64,000 nucleotides of DNA. Origin: Notospermus geniculatus. Taxonomy: Eukaryota; Nemertea; Pilidiophora; Heteronemertea; Lineidae. This document shows, one piece after another, positions 49,525 through 60,482 of this stretch. The number at the start of each line of letters is the position of its first letter. Within the stretch, counting starts at the first letter, position 1. Below the pieces are notes generated by a model. It saw only the letters and a list, made by a program, of their open reading frames with translations, was not told where the DNA came from and did no database searches. Position numbers and translations under genes: made by a program. The stretch spans positions 87,919-151,918 of the forward strand of contig NMRB01001497.1 in assembly GCA_002633025.1 (NCBI GenBank), in the 5' to 3' direction.

Positions 49525-50130
49525 CTAATCCTCCTCCTCTGCTTGGTTGTACAATGATTTCTTGAGCAGTGGAAACATGTGCCCCTTCTTATTACGCCCC
49601 GCTCTGCGTGCTGGGCGCTTTATCTTTATGAACACATGGTCTGGTTCATGGATGCCTTCTATCGGCTCACATTGCTCGCAGAGATCGTAGTCTTCACAAT
49701 TACTGCAGAGAAAAATAAACTCCGTGACCTCCGCACGAAACAATCGCAAGAGCAGGAGCAGTCGCCGAAACTGGTTCCAACACCTTCCATTTCCCCACAA
49801 CAATCCTACACCACGAGCGATGTCCAAACGAGTAATTTTTGTGCTGTAGTCTCCATCATTTTTCCATAAGGGCTGAAGCCATAGCATTATTGGCCCTGAT
49901 AAGTATGGAACAAACCATCCCAAGCTACTCATGTTCCTCACTTGGAATGGGGTCTTTTACTTGCCCTTGCAAAGGCACAAGGTACAAGGCACCAGAGCTC
50001 ACTCTCCCATGCGATGGACTAAAGAGCCAGATGTATAAAAAGTAGATCCCTACTTACCCGCACTTGTAACGAATGCCTACAATGATCTGCCCACAGTTGT
50101 CACAGAAGATGCCGGTGTGGCAATAAATGG
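49525..50130 (-). CDS. ZZ unit 1 (3'-terminal; exons A1 and B1 with stop)
   Basis: Exon A1 50130-50058 and terminal exon B1 49702-49525. In B1 the reading frame ends AEEED then TAG, where other units continue DEKGTPWKLTP. Similarity to other units stops at this point, so the array boundary lies inside exon B. The intron between A1 and B1 holds a SINE family 2 copy (about 49,855-50,035). Confidence 0.75.
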
Positions 50131-53100
50131 CTGCAAATAGGACAAAGTCAAATCGTATTAGAGACAATTCAAATCGATAAACCATAATACTTCCAAGTTC
50201 CTCATTCCTTTTCACTTTTGTAGGTATCTGGAGAAAATCCAAGTGACTCGTGCCATATGTCACATTATGTCATTTAACGTCCACTGCGACAAAACAGATG
50301 ACAAACTTAAACTCATCTGCTCCCAGGTTTGAGCCAACCGTATCTTCTGTCAAAGTTTTCTAAAAGTCCCAGCAATGAATAGGAAACAATTTGAACATCA
50401 AAAAATTTTCAATCAGTACCACAGGGACTGAAAACACTTTGACAGAAGATGCCGCCTGCTGGTGGACTCTGGGGGCACATGAGGAAACAGAAGTTCCAAG
50501 CAAATGGCAATTGATCTTACCTTCGTCATCACTATCAGACTCTTGTAGTACAGCAGGTGTTAGTTTCCAAGGTGTGCCCTTCTCATCCTCCTCCTCTGCT
50601 TGGTACAATGATTTCTTGAGCAGTGGAAACATGTGCCCCTTCTTATTATGCCCCGCTCTGCGTGCTGGGCACTTTATCTTTATGAACACATGGTCTGGTT
50701 CATGGATGCCTTCAATCGGCTCACATTGCTCGCAGAGATCGTAGTCTTCACAATTACTGCAGAGAAAAATAAACTTCGTGATCTTCGCACAAAACAATCT
50801 CAAGAGCAGGAGCAGTCACCAAAACTGGTTCCAACACCTTCCATTTGCCCACAACAATCCTACACCACGAGCAATGTCCAAACGAGTAATTTCTGTGCTG
50901 TAGTCTCCATCATTTTTCCATAAGGGCTGAAGCCATAGCATTATTGGCCCTGATAAGTATGGAAGAAACCATTTCAAGCTACGGGTACTCATGTTCCTCA
51001 CTTGGATGGGGTCTTTTACTTGCCCTTGCAAAGGCACAAGGTACAAGGCACCACGGCTTACTGTCCCATGCGATGGACTAAAGAGCCAGATGTATAACAA
51101 GTAGATCCCTACTTACCCGCACTTGTAACGAATGCCTACAATGATCTGCTCACAGTTGTCACAGAAGATGCCGGTGTGGCAATAGACGGCTGCAAATAGG
51201 ACAAAGTCAAATCGTATTAGAGACAATTCAAATCGTTGAACCATAATACTTCCAAGTTCCTCATTCCTTTTCACTGATTATAGGTATCTGAAGAAAATCC
51301 AAGTTACTCGTGCCATGTGTCATATGTCATTTAAGGTCCACTGCGACAAAACAGATGACAAACTTAAACTCATCTGCTCCCAGGTTTGAGCCAACCGTAT
51401 CTTCTGTCAAAGTTTTCTAAAAGTCCCAGCAATGAATAGGAAACAATTTGAACATCAAAAATTTTTCAATCAGTACCACAGGGACTGAAAACACTTTGAC
51501 AGAAGATGCCACCTGCTGGTGACTCTGGGGGCAGATGAGGAAACAGAAGTTCCAAGCAAATGGCAATTGATCTTACCTTCGTCATCACTATCAGACTCTT
51601 CTAGGACAGCATCAGGTGTTAGTTTCCAAGGTGTGCCCTTCTCATCCTCCTCCTCTGCTTGGTACAATGATTTCTTGAGCAGTGGAAACATGTGCCCCTT
51701 CTTATTATGCCCCGCTCTGCGTGCTGGGCGCTTTATCTTTATGAACACATGGTCTGGTTCATGGATGCCTTCTATCGGCTCACACTGCTCACAGAGATCG
51801 AAGTTTTCACAATTACTGCAGAGAAAAATAAACTCCGTGACCTCCGCACGAAACAATCGCAAGAGCAGGAGCAGTCACCGAAACTGGTTCCAACACCTTC
51901 CATTTCCCCACAACAATCCTACACCACGCGCGATGTCCAAACGATTAATTTCTGTGCTGTAGTCTCCATCATTTTTCCATAAGGGCTGAAGCCATAGCAT
52001 TATTGGCCCTGATAAGTACGGAACAAACCATCCCAAGCTACTCATGTTCCTCACTTGGATGGGGTCTTTTACTTGCCCTTGCAAAGGCACAAGGTACAAG
52101 GCACCACGGCTTACTGTCCCATGCGATGGATGAAGAGCCAGATGTATAACAAGTAGATCCCTACTACTTACCCGCACTTGTAACGAATGCCTACAATGAT
52201 CTGCCCACAGTTGTCACAGAAGATGCCGGTGTGGCAATAGACGGCTGCAAATAGGCCAAAGTCAAATCGTATTAGAGACAATTCAAATCGATGAACCATA
52301 ATACTTCCAAGTTCCTCATTCCTTTTCACTGATTGTAGGTATCTGGAGAAAATCCAAGTGACTCGTGCCATGTGTCATATGTCATTTAAGGTCCACTGCG
52401 ACAAAACAGATGACAAACTTAAACTCATCTGCTCCCAGGTTTGAGCCAACCGTATCTTCTGTCAAAGTTTTCTAAAAGTCCCAGCAATGAATAGGAGACA
52501 ATTTGAACATCAAAAGTTTTTCAATCAGTACCACAGGGACTGAAAACACTTTGACAGAAGATGCCACCTGCTGGTGGACTCTGGGGGCACATGAGGAAAC
52601 AGAAGTTCCAAGCAAATGGCAATTGATCTTACCTTCGTCATCACTATCAGACTCTTGTAGTACAGCAGGTGTTAGTTTCCAAGGTGTGCCCTTCTCATCC
52701 TCCTCCTCTGCTTGGTTGTACAATGATTTCTTGAGCAGTGGAAACATGTGCCCCTTCTTATTATGCCCCGCTCTGCGTGCTGGGCGCTTTATCTTTATGA
52801 ACACATGGTCTGGTTCATGGATGCCTTCTATCGGCTCACACTGCTCGCAGAGATCGTAGTCTTCACAATTACTGCAGAGAAAAATAAACTCCGTGACCTC
52901 CGCACGAAACAATCTCAAGAGCAGGAGCAGTCGCCGAAACTGGTTCCAACACATTCCATTTCCCCACAACAATCCTACACCACGAGCGATGTCCAAACGA
53001 GTAATTTCTGTGCTGTAGTCTCTCATTTTTCCATAAGGGCTGAAGCCAAAGCATTATTGGCCCTGATAAGTATGGAAGAAACCATTTCAAGCTACTCATG

Positions 53101-56100
53101 TTCCTCACTTGGAATGTGGTCTTTTACTTGCCCTTGCAAAGGCACAAGGTACAAGGCACCACACGGGCACCACATAGCTCACTCTCCCATGCGATGGACT
53201 AAAGAGCCAGTAGATCCCTACTTACCCGCACTTGTAACGAATGCCTACAATGATCTGCCCACAGTTGTCACAGAAGATGCCGGTGTGGCAATAGACGGCT
53301 GCAAATAGGACAAAGTCAAATCGTATTAGAGACAATTCAAATCAAGTTCCTCATTCCTTTTCACTGATTGTAGGTATCTGGAGAAAATCCAAGTGACTCG
53401 TGCCATATGTCACATTATGTCATTTAACGTCCACTGCGACAAAACAGATGACAAACTTAAACTCATCTGCTCCCAGGTTTGAGCCAACCGTATCTTCTGT
53501 CAAAGTTTTCTAAAAGTCCCAGCAATGAATAGGAGACAATTTGAACATCAAAAAATTTTCAATCAGTACCACAGGGACTGAAAACACTTTGACAGAAGAT
53601 GCCACCTGCTGGTGGACTCTGGGGGCAGATGAGGAAACAGTCAGTATAATTCCTCCAAGTTCCAAGCAAATGGCAATAATTGATCTTACCTTCGTCATCA
53701 CTATCAGACTCTTCTAGGACAGCATCAGGTGTTAGTTTCCAAGGTGTGCCCTTCTCATCCTCATCCTCTGCTTGGTACAATGATTTCTTGAGCAGTGGAA
53801 ACATGTGTCCCTTCTTATTATGCCCCGCTCTGCGTGCTGGGCGCTTTATCTTTATGAACACATGGTCTGGTTCATGGATGCCTTCAATCGGCTCGCACTG
53901 CTCACAGAGATCGAAGTCTTCACAATTACTGCAGAGAAAAATAAACTCCGTGATCTCCGCATGAAACAATCTCAAGAGCAGGAGCAGTCACCAAAACTGG
54001 TTCCAACACCTTCCATTTGCCCACAACAATCCTACACCACGCGCGATGTCCAAAGAGTAATTTCTCCAATTTCGGTGCTGTAGTCTCCATCATTTTTCCA
54101 AGGGCTGAAGCCAAAGCATTATTGGCCCTAAGTAGGCCTATGGAAGAAACCATCTCAAGCTACTCATGTTCCTCACTTGGATGGTGTCTTTTACTTGCCC
54201 TTGCCTTGGAGGAATTATAATTCCTCCAAGCCCTTGCGAAGGCACAAGGTAAAGTCTGGCAACATCTAACTTCGACCCAATGGAATGCGGAAGTCATGGT
54301 ATGGGCGGTATTTTCCGCCAAAATCTCAGCGCGATAATTCAAAGAGGGCATAGTTCACAGAGGGAATATTTGACAGAGGGAATAGTTGACAGAGGGAATA
54401 TTTCACAGAGGGAATAGTTGACAGAGGGAATAGTTCACAGAGGGAGTATTTCACAGAGGGAATATTTGACAGAGGGAATAGTTGACAGAGGGAATATTTT
54501 ACAGAGGGAATATTTGACAGAGGGAATAGTTCACAGAGGGTATATTTGACAGAGGGAATAGTTGACAGAGGGAATAGTTCACAGAGGGAATAATTCACAG
54601 AGGGAATAGTTCTTTTACATAGAGGGTAATAATAAACACCGTCACAACAAGAAGCACAATTGGGCCGTTTCATTATGGTGTGCGGGGGTGAAAGCATGGC
54701 CTCGTGGCCGACACGAAAATGCCAGGATTGTGCGTGTATTGTGCGTAGGACCTGGCCTATAAATATTATGTATATTTAATGCTTTATGTTGGCCTAAATT
54801 ACAAACCGAAACGTAACTTAAAGAATCATAGTACCAAGGAGTAACGCTGTGTGGTGCAGCTGTTCCGGCACCTCGTAGTTGTCGGAAACTTGATCTCTCA
54901 CTTGACACTTGTTTTGAGTTATTTGACCACATGGTTTTACCCATTCTTATGTATGGGTCTGAAATATGGGGTTACGATCGGACCTGTCATTATTGGAGAA
55001 ACTGCATTTGCGGTTCCTCAAGATTTTGCTTAAACTGAGTGAATTTACTTCCTCCTCAATTGTTTATGGGGAGACCGGTAGATTTCCAATTGAAGTCAGT
55101 GAACAAGTGCACATGGTGTAGGCCTATGCATGCATGTGCTGAACACACCACACTGTAAACCCCTCCCCCCTTGACCCCCATATTGGAGCAGCCCAGTTGG
55201 CGAAATACACGATCGGAACAAAATTCGAATTCAAATTCAACTTAACTTGAGTTTATTGATTCATGTTGATTAGCATTGTGCCATTTATTACCCCTAATGT
55301 GAACTATTGCCTCTGTGAGATATTCCCTCTGTCAAATATTCCCTCTGTGAACTATACCCTCTGTGAACTATTCCCTCTGTCAACTATTCCCTCTGTCAAC
55401 TATTTCCTCTGTCAACTATTCCCTCTGTCAACTATTCCCTCTGTCAACTATTCCCTCTGTCAACTATTCCCTCTTTGGTTGTCTAATGGAAACAAAGTAG
55501 AAATATTCCCTCTGTCAACTATTCCCTCTTTGAATTATCGCGCTGAGATTTTGGCGGAAAATACCGCCCATATCATGGAATGCGGAAGTCATGTAATGGC
55601 AGAGCTTTGCGGTTTTTAATCATGCCTGTCGATCATTTGTGGTCGTTCCCCTATTGTTCGCGCTGTCCACTGGTTATTCAATAGCAACGTGTGATTCAAA
55701 AGGTCCGTGGAAAATCCAACTACATGTATCAATTTCCTAACTTCCGCATTCCTTTGGGTCAAAGTTAGATGTTGCCAGACTTTACAAGGCACCACAGCTC
55801 ACTCTCCCATGCGATGGACTAAAGAGCCAGATAAGTGTACGGTATAAAAAGTAGATCCCTACCCCGGGATCCCTACTTACCCGCACTTGTAACGAATGCC
55901 TACAATGATCTGCTCACAGTTGTCACAGAAGATGCCGGTGTGGCAATAGACGGCTGCAAATAGGACAAAGTCAAATCGTATTAGAGACAATTCAAATCGA
56001 TGAACCAAATAATACTTCCAAGTTCCTCATTCCTTTTCACTGATTATAGGTATCTGGAGAAAATCCAAGTTACTCGTGCCATGTGTCATATGTCATTTAA

Positions 56101-56446
56101 GGTCCACTGCGACAAAACAGATGACAAACTTAAACTCATCTGCTCCCAGGTTTGAGCCAACCGTATCTTCTGTCAAAGTTTTCTAAAAGTCTCAGCAATG
56201 AATAGGAAACAATTAGTTGAACATCAAAAAATTTTCAATCAATACCACAGGGACTGAAAACACTTTGACAGAAGATGCCGCCTGCTGGTGGACTCTGGGG
56301 GCAGATGAGGAAACAGAAGTTCCAAGCAAATGGCAATTGATCTTACCTTCGTCATCACTATCAGACTCTTGTAGGACAGCAGGTGTTAGTTTCCCAGGTG
56401 TGCCCTTCACTGAATGGATCACAGCTCCATCCAAACCTCGTATAAT
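49525..56446 (-). CDS. tandem ZZ-type zinc-finger exon array (candidate poly-ZZ protein gene)
   Basis: Five repeated units of about 1.05 kb, each with a 73-bp exon A and a 236-239-bp exon B. Together A and B encode one ZZ finger (CDNCGQIIVGIRYKCGNC, then EDYDLCEQCEPIEG and IHEPDHVFIKIKRPARRAG), then a basic and an acidic linker. Exon A needs a one-base carry-in and leaves two bases. Exon B takes one base and leaves one, so B-A-B-A can be spliced in frame indefinitely. Order on the minus strand: B6 (partial) 56446-56347, A5 55953-55881, B5 53928-53690, A4 53298-53226, B4 52871-52633, A3 52244-52172, B3 51815-51577, A2 51189-51117, B2 50756-50521, A1 50130-50058, B1 49702-49525 with TAG. ZZ fingers of the NBR1/p62 kind bind protein or peptide ligands, but the family here is not certain. 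Alternatives are five decayed gene copies or assembly duplicates. Confidence 0.72.
50521..51189 (-). CDS. ZZ unit 2 (exons A2 and B2)
   Basis: A2 51189-51117 and B2 50756-50521. The finger has all expected cysteine and histidine ligands (CDNC, CGNC, CEQC and H...H). B2 ends LQESDSDDE at a GTAAGA donor. One RRPARRAG-type basic arm reads KCPARRAG here. A SINE family 2 copy sits in the A-B intron and a MITE family C copy below B2. Confidence 0.78.
51577..52244 (-). CDS. ZZ unit 3 (exons A3 and B3)
   Basis: A3 52244-52172 and B3 51815-51577. B3 has one extra codon (DAVLEES in place of AVLQES) shared with B5, and CENFDLCEQC in place of CEDYDLCEQC. Confidence 0.78.
52633..53298 (-). CDS. ZZ unit 4 (exons A4 and B4)
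   Basis: A4 53298-53226 and B4 52871-52633. B4 has SLYNQAEEED, an extra asparagine shared with terminal unit B1, and LQESDSDDE as in B2. This pattern suggests duplication of two-unit blocks. Confidence 0.78.
53690..55953 (-). CDS. ZZ unit 5 (exons A5 and B5), intron split by a transposon
   Basis: A5 55953-55881 and B5 53928-53690. The A-B intron carries the usual SINE family 2 copy, itself interrupted by the foldback element at 54,252-55,782. Both exons remain open and in phase. An ATAATTCCTCCAAG insertion lies next to the B5 donor side and in the SINE. Confidence 0.74.
54252..55782. mobile_element. 1,531-bp foldback transposon with TA target duplication
   Basis: Ends AAGTCTGGCAACATCTAAC and its reverse complement, as about 43-bp terminal inverted repeats. 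TA is duplicated at 54,250-54,251 and 55,783-55,784. The empty site is known from the other ZZ units (GGCACAAGGTACAAGGCACC). Inside the ends are a second inverted block (GCGGTATTTTCCGCCAAAAT) and two arrays of a 16-bp GGGAATAGTTGACAGA unit in opposite orientation (54,343-54,612 and 55,300-55,535). It carries no transposase. The TA duplication fits Tc1/mariner-type mobilisation in trans. Confidence 0.9.
54880..55125 (+). pseudogene. LINE reverse transcriptase 3' fragment
   Basis: Translation in two frames gives LFDHMVLPILMYGSEIWGY and, after a one-base shift, VYGETGRFPIEV. This is the end of a non-LTR retrotransposon reverse transcriptase region. It is truncated on both sides and frameshifted, and lies inside the loop of the foldback transposon. 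Confidence 0.75.
56347..56446 (-). CDS. truncated exon B (B6) at the 5' end of the ZZ array
   Basis: Similarity to other B exons covers only the last part (TPAVLQESDSDDE), up to about 56,410. Upstream the sequence is unrelated and stays open (IIRGLDGAVIHSVKGTPGKL). A possible acceptor (CACCCGGACAG) gives an exon starting in phase 0 at 56,446. Its pyrimidine tract is weak. Confidence 0.5.
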
Positions 56447-56968
56447 CTGTCCGGGTGATTGAAATATCACATGAGATTGTGCTGTTGGGGGGCCCGATAC
56501 AACACCTCCACAAGCTATCTTGATTAACTCAGCCTTTTATTCCTTTCTTATACTTCGCCGTCACTTGAACAACTAGGACTTTGGAAGCCTTTTCTTGGAC
56601 TACAATATTGGAACCTGCATGGCTAAACTCCACTGCAATTCCTCGTGTCTCGCTACGGGGACCACACTTCAAAAACACGGCTTACATTATCTCTATACAT
56701 CACAAGATTTTGATATATCAAACTTGATAATTCTAAATATCTTTGCCTGTGGTAGAGGCAGAGGCATGATATCACCCATAGGCCTACTTAGGTTACTGAG
56801 GATGCACATTTCGATTAATGCAATGACCTTGATGACACTGGGTAAGTTCAGATCAAAAGCCCAAACAGTTACGAAATGTGCTTTAATTGCTAGCGGACGA
56901 CGACGACGGACGCTGCACCACGACAGTTGCTCACCCCAGGTGAGCTAAAAACCAATCATAACTGATAC

Positions 56969-56998
56969 CAGTTTTTCTTCATCACTTACTTCTTCCAT
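56969..56998 (-). pseudogene. duplicated NBEAL exon 1 (MEEVSDEEKL)
   Basis: Copy of the NBEAL start: MEEVSDEEKL against MEEISDEEKL, with the upstream CSPCAS(R/K)HT also present. After EEKL the copies diverge and the original donor (TCGAAA|GTACGT) is gone. Two new possible donors exist: GTAAGT inside the exon (made by the ATA to GTA change) and GTATCA after EEKL. It may be a dead fragment or the first exon of a new gene. Confidence 0.75.
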
Positions 56999-57130
56999 GG
57001 TGTGCCTCGATGCGCACGGAGAACAAACAAACAAATCGCCGTTTTTGGGTTGATTTCCATCAATTTTTAGGGAAATAGATGCGATGGCGCCCACTTCCAC
57101 TATAGGGCCTACTAGCCTGGTTCCCGGTTT

Positions 57131-57162
57131 CGTTTTAGTTTTAGTTTTAGTTTTAGTTTTCA
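57131..57162. repeat. TTTTAG hexamer microsatellite
   Basis: Five or so copies of GTTTTA/TTTTAG in a row near the pseudo exon 1. Confidence 0.85.
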
Positions 57163-57829
57163 GGGGTGTGCTCACTACAGAAAAATGAAAGTGGGNCTGA
57201 ACCAACAAATGATACGATTTCCTTGCAGCAGGGAATCAAGTTCAGCCAGCCCTGAGATCACATGTTCGATGAAAAAAATTTCGCCGTGATTAGGCCTATA
57301 CCTAGGCTCCCCGCGTGTTCGTGACAAGTTGGTGACACTCAATAATAGGCCCTTGCCGACATCTAGGTCGATCCCATAAATAATACCAGTAGGCCTACTC
57401 GTCATACGGCAGGTAGATCAGGCCACGTTTTTTTGTTATTCCTTGGTTCACGGGCCCGCCGACGTGGCAAAATGCCATACCGAAAAAAAATCAGTTTCTT
57501 TTATAGTTCCCGATGTGCAAATGAGGTCTTACCAGAAAAAAAACAAATGGAGTTGTTTTTATTCCCGTCGACCTGGATTTCAGCTCACACGACGGCTAAA
57601 AATATATAAAACCAACTGGTGTAGGCCAGTTGGTGGCCAGCGTGGACGGAAAGCAGAAAAGAGGCATTTATAATGAATTTTGTTGATTTTTTATTTCCTC
57701 CGATTTGTCTAATTTGTCATTCTAAAGCTGAAAATGAAATGAAATATACAGGGACATTGTGCTCACCTCTGTGATAAGCCTCTGTGGTAAATAAAACTGT
57801 GACTCTCATGGTGAATGATGAAGGATCAG

Positions 57830-57905
57830 GGTCCATATGCATAAAACATCTTAAGTGTAAAATTGCCCTTATCTTTTGTTTAAGATGTTTTATGCATACG
57901 GCCCC
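57830..57905. mobile_element. hairpin MITE with GGGTCCATATGCATAAAACA end
   Basis: GCATAAAACATCTTAA is mirrored by TTAAGATGTTTTATGCAT within 76 bp. Confidence 0.8.
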
Positions 57906-58724
57906 AGTACACATAAGATGAAGCTGAATACACCAGTTTTTATGAGACCTACATGTAATCAGAAATCATCATTATCAATCAATGATACTAAACTCAGTCG
58001 AGAACTAGAAATTGACTTACTAGTCAATTTGAAAGACCGCCCTTGGAAATTGGGAGCTAAGACACAGTTGATTGATCGAGAATTATCGAACGGCCAGGGT
58101 TGGTGCCAGGTTTTTGAAATAGGGAGAATAAAAGTCTCCCATTCCTAAAAGCAGAGACTTTTTTCCAAAGAGGGAGACTTGGCTTCTCCCTACTAACTTC
58201 AGAAGGAGAAGCTGTAAAGGTCACTACTACATGTATTCAGTGATAAACTGAACTATGTGCTATGTACTGCCAACAGGGTCCAATAACAGGTATGTGGCGG
58301 ACCAGAACGGGATTGACTCTTCCCCACATCCATTGAATAATCAATCAAGATAGGAACCAGTTCATGGTGATCACAACGCCATCTTCAGCATACATGAACT
58401 AACTATGCACATGTGTAATGTTAGCTGTATGCTGTATGTAAGTGATAGTAATAGTACTATGAATTGCCTGAAGATGGCATTTCAGTCAACAGTTTGAAAA
58501 AATGACAAATTTCACCCAAATTTCGCACTATTTGTACGCGGATGACCCCAAGAATCAATAGGGTTCTGTGTAATGTGCATATCTATAATTCCTGAAAGTT
58601 TTACCGCGATACATGGCGTTTTTCGTTAGTTATCGTGGTGAAACCGCAGATTGGATGGAGAGATCCAGAAAGAGAGAAATTCAGTAAAAACAAGCAAGAC
58701 CGCCCTATTTCTTAATTAATGGGT

Positions 58725-58850
58725 AGACCTACATACATGTACATGTATATTCGATTTAATGAGTCCACATATTCGAATTAATGAGTACATGTACATATTC
58801 GATTTAATGGGTACATATATTCGAATTAATGAGTCCATATAAAAACAAGA
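58725..58850. repeat. degenerate tandem repeat of TATTCGA(T/A)TTAATGAGT units
   Basis: Four copies of an about 28-bp unit with GTACATGTACATAT spacers. AT-rich, noncoding. Confidence 0.75.
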
Positions 58851-58929
58851 CCCTGGCTGAAATAATGGACCCATTAATTGCCCAAATATTGTATCCATAA
58901 AATAGCATTTAATGGGTCCATTAAATAAG

Positions 58930-59649
58930 AATTAAGTCCACTCCGGCCTACCATGGTAGGCCGGAGTACCATGGTAGGCCGGAGTGTATGGCAAGCCGTT
59001 CGTTCATTTAATCAAATAAACCAGGTTTTTTAAAATGGTTTTTTAATTAAAAAACTATGTTTCTTTTACTCCATTGCAAAGAATCTTGGTTTTTTTTAAA
59101 ACTTGGTTTTTTTAGCCAACAGTTCATTTATTCAAAAAATCCTAGTTTTTTTACCTGAGATGAAATGTTTTTTTTTAAAAAACTGGTTTTTAAAAAATAA
59201 ACTTTTAAAAAAAAGAAACCTACGGTACTTTTTTAAAAATAAAGCTGGTTTATTTTGATACAACTTGCCATTTGTCCAATAAAAAGGGTTTTTTGCAAGC
59301 CGTTTGTTCATTTAATCAAATAAACCTGCTTTTTTAATTAAAAACACCAGGTTTTTAAAAATAAGTTTTTTTTTAAAAACAGTTTTTTTTAAAAACCTGG
59401 TTTTTTAATAAAAAAACTAGTTTTTTTTAAAAAAAACAGTTTCTTTTCTGCAAAATGGAAAAAACCTGGTTTGTTTTTAAAAAAACTAGATTTATTTTTA
59501 AAAAACTTGGTTTTTTTCCAGATTCTGTAAAAAAAACCAAGATTTTTTTCAAAATAAATCTAGTTTTTTTATTAAAAACCAGGTTTTTAAAAAAAAATGA
59601 TTTATTTGATTAAATGAACAAATGGCTTGCCATAGGAGTGGACTTAATT
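58930..59649. mobile_element. 720-bp foldback element with AAAACCTGG-rich interior
   Basis: Arms: ATTAAGTCCACTCC, then GGCAAGCCGTTCGTTCATTT at the left, mirrored by AAATGAACAAATGGCTTGCC and GGAGTGGACTTAAT at the right. The whole middle is degenerate A- and T-runs with CCAGG/CCTGG words, able to pair with each other. The left end also has two copies of a CCTACCATGGTAGG palindrome (58,945-58,988). Confidence 0.82.
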
Positions 59650-59850
59650 CATGTTTAAGATGGAGTTTAATTCATATTTAACTTTGCCAAAACATGTATC
59701 TAGGTAGGGCCTACCCTCTAAATGTACCGGTATGGCAAATTTCGGTCAGATTACTCCTATTTATGAGATACTGTATCTATACCAATACGGGTCAAAGTCC
59801 TCAAGATGGCTTCCTGGCAGCCATATTTGAAGTCCGATTGGGTCAAAATT

Positions 59851-60482
59851 TGGTGCACTTGAAGAGGGTGTCTTGATATATCTTCACACCAAATCAAAAC
59901 ACTCTATGTCAAATAGCCAGGAAATGTGCCACCAAACAGTGGAATTTTGACCTCTGTGACCTTGAAAAGTGGGTCAAGTCAAAAACTCAGGAAGTTTTTA
60001 AAAATTTTTATGGTCCTCCATACCTGGGTTCAAAATCTTTGTGCCCGTAAACTAAAGAATATAAAAAAGCACAGCATTGAACGTCCCCCGTCGCCCCGGG
60101 TGCAAGTCCGACGGGCATGTATTTTGAAGATTCCGTTCAGTATTAATGGCACAATCACAGTTTATGTGATTCGGCTTTTTGGCCCCCTGGTGGCAAAGTG
60201 GAAAATCAGATTTGGTCGATTCTTTAACGCGACACACCGTTGGCCCATGATACATCCCTCCACCAAATATNGTGCACTTGAAGAGGGTGTCTAGATATAT
60301 CTTCACACCAAATCAAAACACTCTATGTCAAATAGCCAGGAAATGTGCCACCAAACAGTGGAATTTTGACCTTTGTGACCTTGAAAAGTGGGTCAAGTCA
60401 AAAACTCAGGAAGTTTTTGAAAATTTTTATGGTCCTCCATACCTGGGTTCAAAATCTTTGTGCCCGTAAACTAAAGAATATA
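59851..60482. repeat. 205-bp direct duplication with an n at the junction
   Basis: GTGCACTTGAAGAGGGTGTC through CTTTGTGCCCGTAAACTAAA occurs at 59,851-60,064 and again at 60,273-60,480, with only one or two differences. The single n at 60,271 sits exactly at the start of the second copy. Confidence 0.88.

Noticed and set aside
49579-53308. Long plus-strand frames opposite the ZZ exons (MPLLIMPRSACWALYLYEHM and similar)
   Set aside because: They are antisense shadows of exon B, repeated because the exon is repeated, with no splice or start support.
54326-54697. Open frame with repeated FPLSTIPSVKYSLC-type peptide
   Set aside because: It is the translation of the 16-bp array in the foldback element. 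The frame is open only because the unit lacks stops, and nothing suggests a gene.
57876-58148. 90-codon plus-strand frame (MRPTCNQKSSLSINDTKLSR)
   Set aside because: It starts in a hairpin MITE, has no family match and no splice context, so it is not supported as a gene.
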